Positions 1-8,426 of a stretch of 64,000 bases of DNA are shown here, piece by piece. Position 1 is the first letter of the stretch. The number at the start of each line of letters is the position of its first letter. The stretch comes from Streptomyces fumigatiscleroticus (lineage in GTDB: Bacteria; Actinomycetota; Actinomycetes; Streptomycetales; Streptomycetaceae): NCBI RefSeq assembly GCF_014647975.1, contig NZ_BMQF01000016.1:124001-188000 (forward strand). Reading direction: 5' to 3'. A model generated the notes under the pieces. That model had not been told where the DNA came from, made no database searches, and worked only from the letters and a program-made list of their open reading frames with translations. The position numbers and the translations under genes were made by a program.

Positions 1-14
1 GGGACCCGGCGTGC

Positions 15-806
15 TCAGCCCGTGAAGCAGATCTCGCGGCCGTCCGCCGGGATCAGGCAGACGCGGGCGTCGCGCGGGTCGTCCGCCGGGTCCAGCCCCG
101 TCATCGGGGTCGACAGATAGGCCTCGCGGTCCTTCGCGGTGTCGGCGCGGATCTCCTTGCGGGGCGCGCCCGGCAGCACGAGCGCGACCCGGTCGCCGCG
201 GTGCAGACGGGTGGCCCGCGCCCACACGGCACGGCAGGCGGCGCCGTCGCGGAGCTCCACCCGGCGTCCGCCCCCGGCGGTGCGCTCGGCCAGCGTCGCG
301 ACCATCGCCCGGCCTCCGCACCCCATCTCGACCGGGTCCCGTCCCTCGCAGCCGCGGCCCGTGCAGCCGGGCCCGGCGCGGAACGTCACCGGGTCACCGG
401 CGGCGGGCCGGGACGGCGGGTCCGCCTCTCCCCCGCCGGACACGACGGCGGCGGCGAGCAGGGCCGCCGACAGCAGGACGGCGGACAGCACGGCCGCCGC
501 GCCGGCCGCGTGGCGCACGCCCCGGCCGGACCGGGGCGCGGCGGGCGGCTTCGGCGCGGACCGGGCCCGCCCGCTCCACCGGGCGTCCGCCAGCTCCCAC
601 AGCGCCAGCAGCCGTTCCGGCCGTACCCGCGCCGCCCGGCACAGCGCCTCGACGGCGGCGCGCGGGACGGGCTGGGTGCCGCCCAGATAGCGCGCCCACG
701 AGGACTTGCTGTAGGGCGTGCGCCGGGCGAGCTGTGCCAGGCTCAGGCCCGCCGCGTCCCGGATCTCGCGCATCCGGCCGGCCAGCCGGGCCGCCTCGGG
801 GCTCAC
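15..806 (-). CDS. XRE-family helix-turn-helix protein with TM segment and extracellular DUF2690 domain
   Basis: 263 aa. Residues about 7-60 form an XRE/Cro helix-turn-helix (LAQLARRTPYSKSSWARYLG). A basic linker follows, then one hydrophobic segment at about 100-122, then a Cys-rich extracellular domain (CTGRGCEGRDP, CGGRAM, a late Cys pair) that matches the DUF2690 pattern seen in Streptomyces XRE proteins. The layout suggests a membrane-bound DNA-binding sensor that reads an outside signal. The GTG start overlaps the stop of the upstream regulator gene (GTGA), so the two are translationally coupled. The ligand and target genes are unknown. The domain calls come from the sequence pattern and the role is inferred. 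Confidence 0.85.
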   Translation of the reverse strand: MSPEAARLAGRMREIRDAAGLSLAQLARRTPYSKSSWARYLGGTQPVPRAAVEALCRAARVRPERLLALWELADARWSGRARSAPKPPAAPRSGRGVRHAAGAAAVLSAVLLSAALLAAAVVSGGGEADPPSRPAAGDPVTFRAGPGCTGRGCEGRDPVEMGCGGRAMVATLAERTAGGGRRVELRDGAACRAVWARATRLHRGDRVALVLPGAPRKEIRADTAKDREAYLSTPMTGLDPADDPRDARVCLIPADGREICFTG

Positions 807-1588
807 GAGCGCAGCTCCCGCCAGGTGTCGGGGCCGACGATGCCGTCCGGTACGAGTCCTCGCCGCTGCTGGAAGGCGCGCGCCGCCCGGCCGGTCCGTT
901 CGCCGTAGACACCGTCGGTGCGCCCGCTGTCGAAGCCGTGGTGGCGCAGCAGGCACTGGGCCTCCACCACCTCCCACCCGGTGCTGCCCCGGTCCAGCAG
1001 CGCGTCGCGGCTGGTGGAGTACCCGGCGTACAGGCCGCCCGCGCGGCGTTCGACGCCGTCGCAGCCATAGGTTGCTCCGGTGCTGAAGGCGGCGGCGCCC
1101 GGCGGCGTGCCGCACACGTCCGGAGTGCCGGTGTGCTGCCGCCAGGCGGCGCCGGCCAGGAACCCGGCGCCGAACACCACGAGCACGGCGGCGGCCGCTC
1201 CCGCCAGGGCCGCGCGCGGTACCCGCCGCGGCCGGTCCGTCCGGGCGGCGGCGGACCCCGGCCGCCGGCCGCGGAGCGGGCGACGCGCCGGCCGGTCCGT
1301 CTCCCCGGCGGGTTCCGGCCGCTCGGGACGGGCCGCCTCCGCCACCTCGTGCAGCACCAGCAGCCGTTCCGCTGCTGTGCCGCTCACCCGGGCCAGCTCC
1401 TCGACGGCGCCGCGCGGCACCGGTTTCTTGCCGTTGAGGTACCGCTCCCAGGAGGAGGAGCTGTACGACGTCTTCGCCGCCAGCGCCGCCAGGCTCCATC
1501 CTCCGCGGTCCTTCAGCCGCCGCAGCTGGGCGACGAGCTGCCGTTCGGTGTCGTCGAGGGAGGCGGGCAGTTCCTTCCAGCGCGTCAT
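803..1588 (-). CDS. XRE-family helix-turn-helix protein with TM segment and C-terminal peptidoglycan-binding domain
   Basis: 261 aa. The HTH lies at about residues 12-70 (SLAALAAKTSYSSSSWERYL). A Pro/Arg-rich linker, one TM helix at about 145-168 and a C-terminal PG_binding_1 domain (about 205-261; VEAQCLLRHHGFDSGRTDG, DGIVGPDTW) follow. The ATG at 1588 is chosen because GGGGAAGAG lies just upstream; the frame stays open 32 codons further but without a ribosome site. HTH inside and a wall-binding module outside suggest a regulator that senses the state of the cell wall. It is coupled to the DUF2690 regulator and diverges from a secreted protein carrying the same peptidoglycan-binding fold. 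Confidence 0.85.
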   Translation of the reverse strand: MTRWKELPASLDDTERQLVAQLRRLKDRGGWSLAALAAKTSYSSSSWERYLNGKKPVPRGAVEELARVSGTAAERLLVLHEVAEAARPERPEPAGETDRPARRPLRGRRPGSAAARTDRPRRVPRAALAGAAAAVLVVFGAGFLAGAAWRQHTGTPDVCGTPPGAAAFSTGATYGCDGVERRAGGLYAGYSTSRDALLDRGSTGWEVVEAQCLLRHHGFDSGRTDGVYGERTGRAARAFQQRRGLVPDGIVGPDTWRELRS

Positions 1589-1910
1589 GTTCTCTTCCCC
1601 GTACGCGTGTGAAGTCGCCGTCGTGGCCGTCATGGACATGGACGCCCGCTGCCGGGGTCCGCGGTTCCGGCCGGAGGCGGTCATGGCCGCATTCCACCCG
1701 TCCGGCGTACCACCGTCTTGTCAGGGGACGCGACGTCCCAGCAGGTCAGGGTGTGGGCCGTCCCATGCGCCACCGGTCCGCCGGTCTTCGCTGGCCGGGG
1801 CCGGATCCCGCCGGGCAGTGTCGGTGGGTGTCACCAGGGAGCGCCGGACGCGGCGCGGGGCTCCGGCCCGCCCGCCCGCTCCCGTCACCCCATTCGGAGA
1901 GGAACCGGAC
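1589..1910. other. Intergenic region between divergent XRE and peptidoglycan-binding genes
   Basis: A 322-base divergent control region. Open frames through it show no family signature and look like GC-rich noise. It should hold the promoters of both flanking genes, but I see no convincing -35/-10 pair. The only clear signals are the two ribosome sites at its ends. Confidence 0.4.
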
Positions 1911-2288
1911 ATGACTCTGCGCAGGACCTTCGCACTCGCGGCCGTCTCCGGCGCGCTCGGCACCGGCCTGGTGCTGGGCTCGGTCGGCAGCGCCTCGGCG
2001 CGGCCGGACGTGCCGAACGTCCGCTACGGCGACCGCGGCGTGGCCGTGCTCTGCGCCCAGCACGGCTACAACGACTGGGCCAAGCGGACCCACCACAAGA
2101 GGATCAGCGAGGACCGGATCTTCGGGAAGGACACCCGGAGCGCGGTCAAGCGCTTCCAGAAGGCCTCCCGCCTGACGGCCGACGGCATCGTGGGCAAGAA
2201 CACCGGCAACAGCCTGCTGGACAACCTCCAGGGCGACGGCGGCTGGCGCGCCGACTGCTACCAGCACCTGCCGAGCACGCACCGCTGA
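1911..2288 (+). CDS. Secreted peptidoglycan-binding domain protein
   Basis: 125 aa. A Sec signal peptide occupies residues 1-30 (MTLRRTF, hydrophobic core, cleavage near SASA-RP). The rest is one peptidoglycan-binding domain (VRYGDRGVAVLCAQHGYND, FGKDTRSAVKRFQKASRL, DGIVGKNTG) with one Cys pair. No catalytic domain is present, so it probably binds the wall or acts as a decoy or signal rather than as a hydrolase. GGAGAGG precedes the ATG. It diverges from a membrane XRE regulator whose extracellular domain has the same fold, so the three genes may form one wall-sensing unit (inference). Confidence 0.85.
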   Translation: MTLRRTFALAAVSGALGTGLVLGSVGSASARPDVPNVRYGDRGVAVLCAQHGYNDWAKRTHHKRISEDRIFGKDTRSAVKRFQKASRLTADGIVGKNTGNSLLDNLQGDGGWRADCYQHLPSTHR

Positions 2289-2302
2289 ACCCCGCGGGTG
2301 CA

Positions 2303-2343
2303 CCGGGTGCCCTGGCCCGTTCGGGGGAGGCCGGGGCACCCGG
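2303..2343 (+). terminator. Hairpin after the peptidoglycan-binding gene
   Basis: A perfect 10-bp inverted repeat (CCGGGTGCCC / GGGCACCCGG) with a further GGCC pair inside lies 15 bases after the stop codon. There is no T-run, as is usual in Streptomyces. Confidence 0.6.
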
Positions 2344-2379
2344 GCCGTGCGTGGGGGCGGCCCGTTCCCCCGACCGTGC

Positions 2380-2568
2380 TCAGGCCGGCGTCCGCCGCCC
2401 GTCGAGGAAGGCGGCCACGCGGGTCACGAACCACTCCGGGTCGTCCAGCCACGGGTAGTGCCCGGCACCGGGCTGGACCGCGAACTCGGCGTCGGGGAAC
2501 AGGTCCGCGCTGCGGCGTGCCAGCGCCGGGCTCGGGCCGCCGTCGAGTTCACCGGCGAGTCGAGGGCG
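2380..2568 (-). pseudogene. C-terminal fragment of an alpha/beta hydrolase
   Basis: Reading the minus strand to the TGA at 2380-2382 gives about 60 residues that look like the end of an alpha/beta hydrolase: LAGELDG, then PGAGHYPWLDDPEWF with the catalytic-His loop, then a typical last helix VTRVAAFLDGRRTPA. Upstream of LAGELDG the similarity stops and the frame becomes Pro/Arg-rich noise. No start codon or nucleophile elbow is present. It is best read as a decaying remnant. Its 5' limit is approximate. Confidence 0.6.
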
Positions 2569-2760
2569 AGGTGGCAGGCGAGGTGGAGCGCGTGGCGGGG
2601 GTCGGCATGCGGGCGATCCTCACCGCCGTCCGCCCCGGCCGCAAGGGAGTTCGCCGGCCGGCGGCCCCCCGGGGGGCCGCCGTGGTGCGCGGAAGCAGAA
2701 AAACGCGTTCCGACCCCTTGTCTCCGGCCCGGTGTCCTGGATTACTGATCCCCAGCACCT

Positions 2761-2778
2761 CGACCGAATGATCGGTCG
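2761..2778. promoter_or_regulatory. TetR-type operator upstream of paaK
   Basis: CGACCGA-atga-TCGGTCG is a perfect 7-bp inverted repeat with a 4-base centre, 33 bases before the paaK start. The ACCGA/TCGGT spacing is typical of TetR-family sites. No tetR gene lies nearby, so the regulator would act in trans. Confidence 0.6.
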
Positions 2779-2810
2779 CCCGGAATGATGCGGTTGGCGA
2801 GGGAGAGTCC

Positions 2811-4106
2811 ATGGCGGACGGGACGGACCTGCTGGATCCGGGGGAACGGCTGGACGTGGCGGCGCTGCGGGCCCTCCAACTGGAGCGGCTGCGGGCCTGC
2901 CTGCGGCACGCCTACGAGAACGTGCCCTTCTACCGGCGCTCCTTCGACAAGGCGGGGGTCCGCCCGGAGGACTGCCGCTCCCTGGACGATCTGGCCCGGT
3001 TCCCGTGGACCGTCAAGGCGGATCTGCGCGAGCACTACCCCTACGGGATGTTCGCGGTTCCGCGGGACCGCGTCCGCCGCATCCACGCCTCCAGCGGCAC
3101 CACCGGACACCCCACGGTCATCGGCCACACCGACCACGACCTCTCGGTGTGGGCGGACCTGGTGGCCCGTTCGCTCCGCGCGGCGGGCGCCCGGCCCGGG
3201 GACACGGTGCATGTGGCGTACGGCTACGGGCTGTTCACCGGCGGCCTGGGCGCGCACTACGGCGCCGAACGGCTGGGCTGCACGGTGATCCCGGCCTCCG
3301 GCGGTATGACGGCCCGCCAGGTGCGGCTGATCCAGGACCTGAGACCCGGGATCATCATGGTGACGCCGTCGTACATGCTCACCCTGCTGGACGAGTTCGA
3401 GCGGCAGGGCGTCGATCCGCGCGGCACCTCGCTGCGCGTCGGCGTCTTCGGGGCCGAGCCCTGGACGGAGGAGATGCGCCGGGAGATCGAGGAGCGGTTC
3501 GCCCTGGACGCGGTGGACATATACGGGCTGTCGGAGGTGATGGGCCCGGGTGTCGCGCAGGAGTGCGTGGAGACCAAGGACGGGCTGCATCTCTGGGAGG
3601 ACCACTTCTATCCCGAGATCGTCGATCCGCTCACCGGTGAGGTGCTGCCTCAGGGCGAGGAGGGCGAGCTGGTCCTCACCTCGCTGACCAGGGAGGCGAT
3701 GCCCGTCGTCCGGTACCGCACCCGGGATCTGACGCGGCTGCTGCCGGGCACGGCCCGGGTGTTCCGCCGTATGGAGCGGATCACCGGCCGCAGCGACGAC
3801 CTGGTGATCCTGCGCGGGGTGAACCTCTTCCCCACGCAGATCGAGGAGATCGTGCTCCGTACGCCGGGCATCGCGCCCCACTTCCAGCTGCGGCTGACCC
3901 GCGAGGGCCGGCTCGACGCGCTGACCGTGCGCGCGGAGGCCCGTCCGGACGCGGACCGCCGGGTCCGTGAGACGGCCGCGCGGACCATCGCGGCGGCGGT
4001 GAAGGACGGCATCGGGGTGTCGGTCGCGGTGGAGATCGTGGACCCGGAGTCGCTGGAGCGGTCGGTGGGCAAGATCCGCCGGGTCGTGGACCTGCGCCCG
4101 CGCTAA
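2811..4106 (+). CDS. paaK: Phenylacetate-CoA ligase
   Basis: 431 aa, the normal PaaK length. It activates phenylacetate with ATP and CoA as the first step of aerobic phenylacetate degradation. Visible marks are an N-terminal LERLRACLRHAYENVPFYRR block, the AMP-binding loop SSGTTGHPTV at about residues 93-102, IYGLSEVMGPG for the adenine site, YRTRDLT, and the C-terminal GRSDDLVILRGVNLFPTQIE hinge. The ATG follows GGGAGAG. No other paa genes are nearby, so this is an isolated copy. It may feed a paa cluster elsewhere or use another aryl acid. A TetR-type palindrome sits in its promoter region. Confidence 0.93.
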   Translation: MADGTDLLDPGERLDVAALRALQLERLRACLRHAYENVPFYRRSFDKAGVRPEDCRSLDDLARFPWTVKADLREHYPYGMFAVPRDRVRRIHASSGTTGHPTVIGHTDHDLSVWADLVARSLRAAGARPGDTVHVAYGYGLFTGGLGAHYGAERLGCTVIPASGGMTARQVRLIQDLRPGIIMVTPSYMLTLLDEFERQGVDPRGTSLRVGVFGAEPWTEEMRREIEERFALDAVDIYGLSEVMGPGVAQECVETKDGLHLWEDHFYPEIVDPLTGEVLPQGEEGELVLTSLTREAMPVVRYRTRDLTRLLPGTARVFRRMERITGRSDDLVILRGVNLFPTQIEEIVLRTPGIAPHFQLRLTREGRLDALTVRAEARPDADRRVRETAARTIAAAVKDGIGVSVAVEIVDPESLERSVGKIRRVVDLRPR

Positions 4107-5602
4107 CCGCCGTCCAGGCGGTCCCGCAGCCGGCGTTTGAGGATCTTGCCGCTGGCGTTGCGCGGCAGCTCCTCCACGAACACCACCCGTTTCGGCACCT
4201 TGAAGGAAGGGAGCTTCTCGCGCGCGTGCGCGATCAGTGCGGCCTCGGTGACCTCGCCGCGCGGGACGACGACCGCCGTGACGGCCTCGATCCACCGCTC
4301 GTCGGGCAGCCCGATCACCGCCGCCTCGGCGACGGCCGGGTGTGTGTACAGCGCGTCCTCGACCTGCCGCGAGGCGACCAGCACGCCACCGGAGTTGATG
4401 ACGTCCTTCACCCGGTCGACGATGGTGAGATAGCCCTCGGCGTCGCGCACCGCGAGGTCGCCGGAGTGGAACCAGCCGTCCCGGAACGCCTCGGCCGTCT
4501 CCTCCGGCTTGTCCCAGTACCCCTCGCACAGCTGCGGGGAGCGGTAGACGATCTCGCCGGGTGTGCCGTCGGGCACCTCCTCGCCGTCCTCGCCGACCAC
4601 GCGCGCGTCCACGAACAGCACGGGGCGGCCGCAGGAGTCCATCCGCCCCTCGTGCTCGTCGGGGCCGAGGACGGTGGCCAGGGGACCGATCTCGCTCTGC
4701 CCGAAGCAGTTGTAGAAGGCCAGCCCGGGCAGGTGCTCGCGCAGCCGCTCCAGCACGGGCACCGGCATGATCGACGCCCCGTAGTACGCCTTGCGCAGCC
4801 CGCCGAGGTCCCGGCTCGTGAAGTCGGGGCGGCCGGACAGGGCGATCCACACCGTCGGCGGGGCGAACAGGCTGTCCACGCGGCCCGCCTCGATCAGGTC
4901 CAGCAGCCGGTCGCCGTCGGGCCCGTCGAGGACGATGTTGGTCGCCCCGACCGCGAGACAGGGCAGCAGGAAGACGTGCATCTGCGCCGAGTGATACAGG
5001 GGCAGCGCGTGCGCGGGCCGGTCGCCCGCGCCGAGGTCGAGGGCGGTGATCGCGCTCAGATACTCGTGCACCAGGGCGCGGTGCGTCATCATCGCGCCCT
5101 TGGGCAGCGCGGTCGTGCCGGAGGTGTACAGCAGCTGCACCAGGTCCTCGGCGCGCGGCTCGGGCCCGTCGTACTCGGGGGCCGTCGCCAGCCGCTTCAG
5201 CAGCGAGTTGTCGGCGTCCCGCAGCGGCAGCGTCCGTACGTCCCCGGGGAGCCGGCCGGCCAGGTCCGGGTCGGCCAGGACCAGCGCGCTGCCGGACTGG
5301 CCGACGAGGTAGGCGAGGTCGTCGCCGGTCAGGTTCTGGTTGACCGGCACGTGCACCAGGCCGGCGCGGGCGCAGGCGAGGAAGGCGATCAGATAGGCGT
5401 CGGAGTTGTGGCCGTAGGCGCCGACCCGGTCGCCGGGGGCGAGTCCCTCGCCGAGCAGGACGCTCGCCGCGCGGGAGACCGCGGTGTCGAGTTCCGCGTA
5501 GGTCCACACGCGGTCGCCGTACTCCACCGCGACGCGTGCCGGGGTGCGGCGGGCGCTGCGCCGCAGCACCCCGTCGACCGTGCTGCCGTGTCCGGGCGTC
5601 AT
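4103..5602 (-). CDS. AMP-dependent acyl-CoA synthetase (fatty or aryl acid CoA ligase)
   Basis: 499 aa, ANL superfamily. It carries the phosphate loop YTSGTTALPKGAMMTH (about 160-175), YNCFGQSEIGP, the GWFHSGDLAVRDAEGY motif, the DRVKDVINSGG hinge and the C-terminal catalytic Lys context NASGKILKR. It would form an acyl-adenylate and then an acyl-CoA. It is convergent with paaK and the two stop codons overlap within 4103-4106. The chain length suggests a FadD-type enzyme for medium or long acids; the true substrate cannot be read from the sequence. No strong ribosome site precedes the ATG. Confidence 0.88.
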   Translation of the reverse strand: MTPGHGSTVDGVLRRSARRTPARVAVEYGDRVWTYAELDTAVSRAASVLLGEGLAPGDRVGAYGHNSDAYLIAFLACARAGLVHVPVNQNLTGDDLAYLVGQSGSALVLADPDLAGRLPGDVRTLPLRDADNSLLKRLATAPEYDGPEPRAEDLVQLLYTSGTTALPKGAMMTHRALVHEYLSAITALDLGAGDRPAHALPLYHSAQMHVFLLPCLAVGATNIVLDGPDGDRLLDLIEAGRVDSLFAPPTVWIALSGRPDFTSRDLGGLRKAYYGASIMPVPVLERLREHLPGLAFYNCFGQSEIGPLATVLGPDEHEGRMDSCGRPVLFVDARVVGEDGEEVPDGTPGEIVYRSPQLCEGYWDKPEETAEAFRDGWFHSGDLAVRDAEGYLTIVDRVKDVINSGGVLVASRQVEDALYTHPAVAEAAVIGLPDERWIEAVTAVVVPRGEVTEAALIAHAREKLPSFKVPKRVVFVEELPRNASGKILKRRLRDRLDGG

Positions 5603-5710
5603 GACAGCCGATCCTCATCTCGCCGACGGGGCAGGTCAAGACGGCGGACCGGGGAAGTGACCCGCTGGTACGCTCAACCGCCCCTTCCCCCGATGACGTT
5701 GGGAGGCACG

Positions 5711-8122
5711 ATGCGCACCCGCCCGAGACGGCTCGTCGTCGCGGCCGCCGCCCTGCTCACCGCCGCCGTCACGCTCCCGGCGGGAGCGGCCGAGCGGCCG
5801 GAGAGCCGGGAACACCCGTCCCACGGCGCCCTGTCCGCCGTCATCCGCTACACCGAGTACGGCATTCCGCACATCGTCGCCGGCGACTACGCGGACCTCG
5901 GCTTCGGCACCGGCTGGGCGCAGGCCGCCGACCAGGTGTGCACGCTCGCCGACGGGTTCGTGACCGTGCGCGGCGACCGCTCCCGCTTCTTCGGGCCCGA
6001 CGCGGCGCCCGACCTCTCGCTCTCCTCGGCCGCCACCAACCTCTCCAGCGATCTGTACTTCCGGGGCGTGCGGGAGGCGGGCACGGTGGAGGACCTGCTC
6101 GCCCAGCCCGCTCCGCGCGGGCCGAGCCGGGCGGCGAAGGACCTGATGCGGGGCTTCGCGGCCGGCTACAACGCCTGGCTGGAGCAGAACCGGATCACCG
6201 ACCCGGCGTGCCGGGGCGCCGCCTGGGTGCGGCCGGTCACCACGCTGGACGTGGCCGCGCGCGGGTTCGCCGTCTCGGTGCTCGCCGGGCAGGGCCGGGC
6301 GGTGGACGGGATCACCGCCGCGCAGCCGCCCACCGGGACGTCGGCCGCCGCGGCGGTGCCGGACGCGCAGGACACCGCGCGGGCCGCCCGCGAGCTGCTC
6401 GCCGCCGACGGTGCCGACATGGGCTCCAACGCGGTCGCCTTCAGCGGCGCCACGACGGCGAACGGCCGCGGCCTGCTGCTCGGCAACCCGCACTATCCCT
6501 GGCAGGGCGGCCGCCGCTTCTGGCAGTCGCAGCAGACCATCCCCGGCGAGCTGAACGTCGCCGGCGGCTCCCTGCTCGGTACCGCGACCGTCTCCATCGG
6601 CCACAACGCCGACGTGGCGTGGAGCCACACCGTCGCCACCGGCGTCCCCGCCGGCCTGCACCAGCTGACGCTGGACCCGGCCGACCCGACGGTCTACCTG
6701 GTGGACGGCCGGCCCGAGCGGATGACGAAGCGGACCGTCACCGTCCGGGTGAAGGACGGCACGCCGGTGACGCGGACCCAGTGGTGGACGCGGTACGGCC
6801 CGGTCGTCACCTCCTACGGCGCCTCGGTGCCCCTGCCGTGGACGGCCACGACGGCCTACGCGCTCAACGACCCCAACGCCGCCAATCTGCGGGCCTCCGA
6901 CACCGCGCTCGGGTTCGGCCGGGCCCGCTCGACGGACGACGTACTCGCCTCGCTGAAGCGCACTCAAGGCCTGCCCTGGGTGAACACCGTCGCCGCGGAC
7001 TCCGCCGGCCACACCCTGTTCACCCAGTCCCAGGTGCTGCCCCGGATCACCGACGAACTCGCCGCGCGCTGCTCCACCCCGCTCGGCAAGGTCACCTACC
7101 CCTCCTCCGGACTCGCGGTCCTGGACGGCGCGCGCGGCGACTGCGCGCTGGGCAGCGACGCCGACGCCGTGCAGCCGGGCGTGTTCGGGCCCGCGCGGAT
7201 GCCCACGCTGAAGGACGCGCCCTACGCGGAGAACTCCAACGACAGCGCCTGGCTGGCCAACGCCGAGCGGCCGCTGACCGGCTACGAGCGGATCTTCGGC
7301 ACCACCGGCACCGTCCGGTCGATGCGGACGCGCGGCGCGCTTCAGGACGTCGCGGCGATGGCCGAGAAGGGCGGGCTGACCGTCCGGGACCTGCAACGGC
7401 AGCAGTTCGCCGACCGGGTGCCCGCCGGTGAGCCGGCCGCGGCGGACGCGGCGCGGGCCTGTGCCGCGCTGCCCGGCGGCAGGGCGACGGGCGGCGACGG
7501 CACCTCCGTCGATGTCTCGGGTGCCTGTTCCGTGCTGGCGCGGTGGGACCGCACCATGGACACCGGCAGCCGGGGCGCGCTGCTCTTCGACCGGTTCTGG
7601 CGGAAGCTGACGGCGGCGGTACCGGCCGCGCAGCTGTGGAAGGTGCCGTTCTCGCCTGCGGACCCGGTCGGCACGCCGCGCGCGCTGAACACCGGCGCCC
7701 CCGGCTTCGCCACCGCCCTCGCGGACGCGGTCGCCGAACTGCGGGCGGCCGGCATCCCGCTCGGCGCGCGGCTCGGGGACCACCAGTTCGTGGTGCGCAA
7801 CGGCACCCGCGTCCCCGTTCCCGGCGGCACGGAGTCCCTGGGCGTGTGGAACAAGGTGGAGCCCGTGTGGGACCCCGCGCACGGCGGTTACACCGAGGTC
7901 ACCACCGGCTCCAGCTATGTCCAGGCGGTGGGCTGGGACGGCGGCCGCTGCCCGGTGGCCCGTACGCTCCTGACGTACTCCCAGTCCTCGAACCCGCGTT
8001 CCGCGCACTACAGCGACCAGACGCGGCTGTTCTCCGGGGAGAAGTGGGTGACGTCCCGCTTCTGCGAGAAGGACATCCTCTCCTCGCCCGCCCTGCGGAT
8101 CGTCCGGGTGCGCGAGCGCTGA
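5711..8122 (+). CDS. Secreted penicillin-acylase-family Ntn hydrolase (AHL/aculeacin acylase type)
   Basis: 803 aa. A signal peptide (1-27) is followed by an alpha region with YGIPHIVAGDYADLGFGTGW, a spacer, and the self-processing site at Gly238-Ser239-Asn (GADMGSNAVAFSG). Ser239 would become the N-terminal nucleophile of the beta subunit. GNPHYPWQG and HNADVAWSHTVATG are family blocks. Length and layout match the Streptomyces AhlM-type and aculeacin-type acylases, which remove fatty acyl chains from N-acyl-homoserine lactones, penicillins or lipopeptides. GGGAGG precedes the ATG. It stands alone, divergent from an acyl-CoA synthetase that could use a released fatty acid (inference). Confidence 0.9.
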   Translation: MRTRPRRLVVAAAALLTAAVTLPAGAAERPESREHPSHGALSAVIRYTEYGIPHIVAGDYADLGFGTGWAQAADQVCTLADGFVTVRGDRSRFFGPDAAPDLSLSSAATNLSSDLYFRGVREAGTVEDLLAQPAPRGPSRAAKDLMRGFAAGYNAWLEQNRITDPACRGAAWVRPVTTLDVAARGFAVSVLAGQGRAVDGITAAQPPTGTSAAAAVPDAQDTARAARELLAADGADMGSNAVAFSGATTANGRGLLLGNPHYPWQGGRRFWQSQQTIPGELNVAGGSLLGTATVSIGHNADVAWSHTVATGVPAGLHQLTLDPADPTVYLVDGRPERMTKRTVTVRVKDGTPVTRTQWWTRYGPVVTSYGASVPLPWTATTAYALNDPNAANLRASDTALGFGRARSTDDVLASLKRTQGLPWVNTVAADSAGHTLFTQSQVLPRITDELAARCSTPLGKVTYPSSGLAVLDGARGDCALGSDADAVQPGVFGPARMPTLKDAPYAENSNDSAWLANAERPLTGYERIFGTTGTVRSMRTRGALQDVAAMAEKGGLTVRDLQRQQFADRVPAGEPAAADAARACAALPGGRATGGDGTSVDVSGACSVLARWDRTMDTGSRGALLFDRFWRKLTAAVPAAQLWKVPFSPADPVGTPRALNTGAPGFATALADAVAELRAAGIPLGARLGDHQFVVRNGTRVPVPGGTESLGVWNKVEPVWDPAHGGYTEVTTGSSYVQAVGWDGGRCPVARTLLTYSQSSNPRSAHYSDQTRLFSGEKWVTSRFCEKDILSSPALRIVRVRER

Positions 8123-8128
8123 CCCCCG

Positions 8129-8155
8129 CCGGCCGACCGGGACCCGGTCGGCCGG
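8129..8155. terminator. Bidirectional terminator between the acylase and DUF2795 genes
   Basis: A perfect 13-bp inverted repeat (CCGGCCGACCGGG and its complement) around a single base lies between two convergent stop codons. It can fold from either strand. Confidence 0.75.
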
Positions 8156-8165
8156 ACCGGGTCCC

Positions 8166-8357
8166 TCACTGGTTGAAAACGGCCTTCTGCACGTCGTTGG
8201 GGCCGTCGAAGCTGTCCTGCTTCAGATTCTCCAGACGGCTCACGACCTTGTCGTCGGCCTTGTGCTTGCGGGCGCACTCGACGAGCGACTTCTTGTCCGC
8301 CGGGTAGTCCATCCCGCCGAGGGCCTTCTGAAGATCGATGGGGCTGAGGTCGGCCAT
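8166..8357 (-). CDS. Small DUF2795 protein
   Basis: 63 aa, soluble and charged, matching DUF2795 (MADLSPIDLQKALGGMDYP, then a helix-rich KHKADDKVVSRLENL). Function is unknown. Family members are small and often stress-associated in actinobacteria. The start is fixed by a near-perfect AAGGAGG 8 bases upstream; an in-frame ATG further out lacks any ribosome site. A good SigB-type promoter lies about 45 bases upstream. Confidence 0.85.
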   Translation of the reverse strand: MADLSPIDLQKALGGMDYPADKKSLVECARKHKADDKVVSRLENLKQDSFDGPNDVQKAVFNQ

Positions 8358-8400
8358 GGCGGCCTCCTTGGAGAGTGGGCGATATTTCCGATATGTCGCG

Positions 8401-8425
8401 GTACCCCTCCCGGCCCCACGCATGC
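8401..8425 (-). promoter_or_regulatory. Candidate SigB-type stress promoter for the DUF2795 gene
   Basis: On the minus strand GCAT, 15 bases, then GGGTAC. This fits the known Streptomyces SigB-family consensus GNNT-N14-16-GGGTAY. It would place the transcript start near 8394, about 37 bases before the ATG. Confidence 0.5.
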
Positions 8426-8426
8426 A

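Noticed and set aside
15..1697. A 560-codon open frame spanning both XRE genes on the minus strand
   Set aside because: Only its last 263 codons have domain content. The upstream part is a shadow of the 803-1588 gene in another frame, a common effect of high G+C.
2742..5639. A 965-codon minus-strand frame over paaK and the acyl-CoA synthetase
   Set aside because: It is Arg/Pro/Gly-rich noise opposite or out of frame with two clear enzymes.
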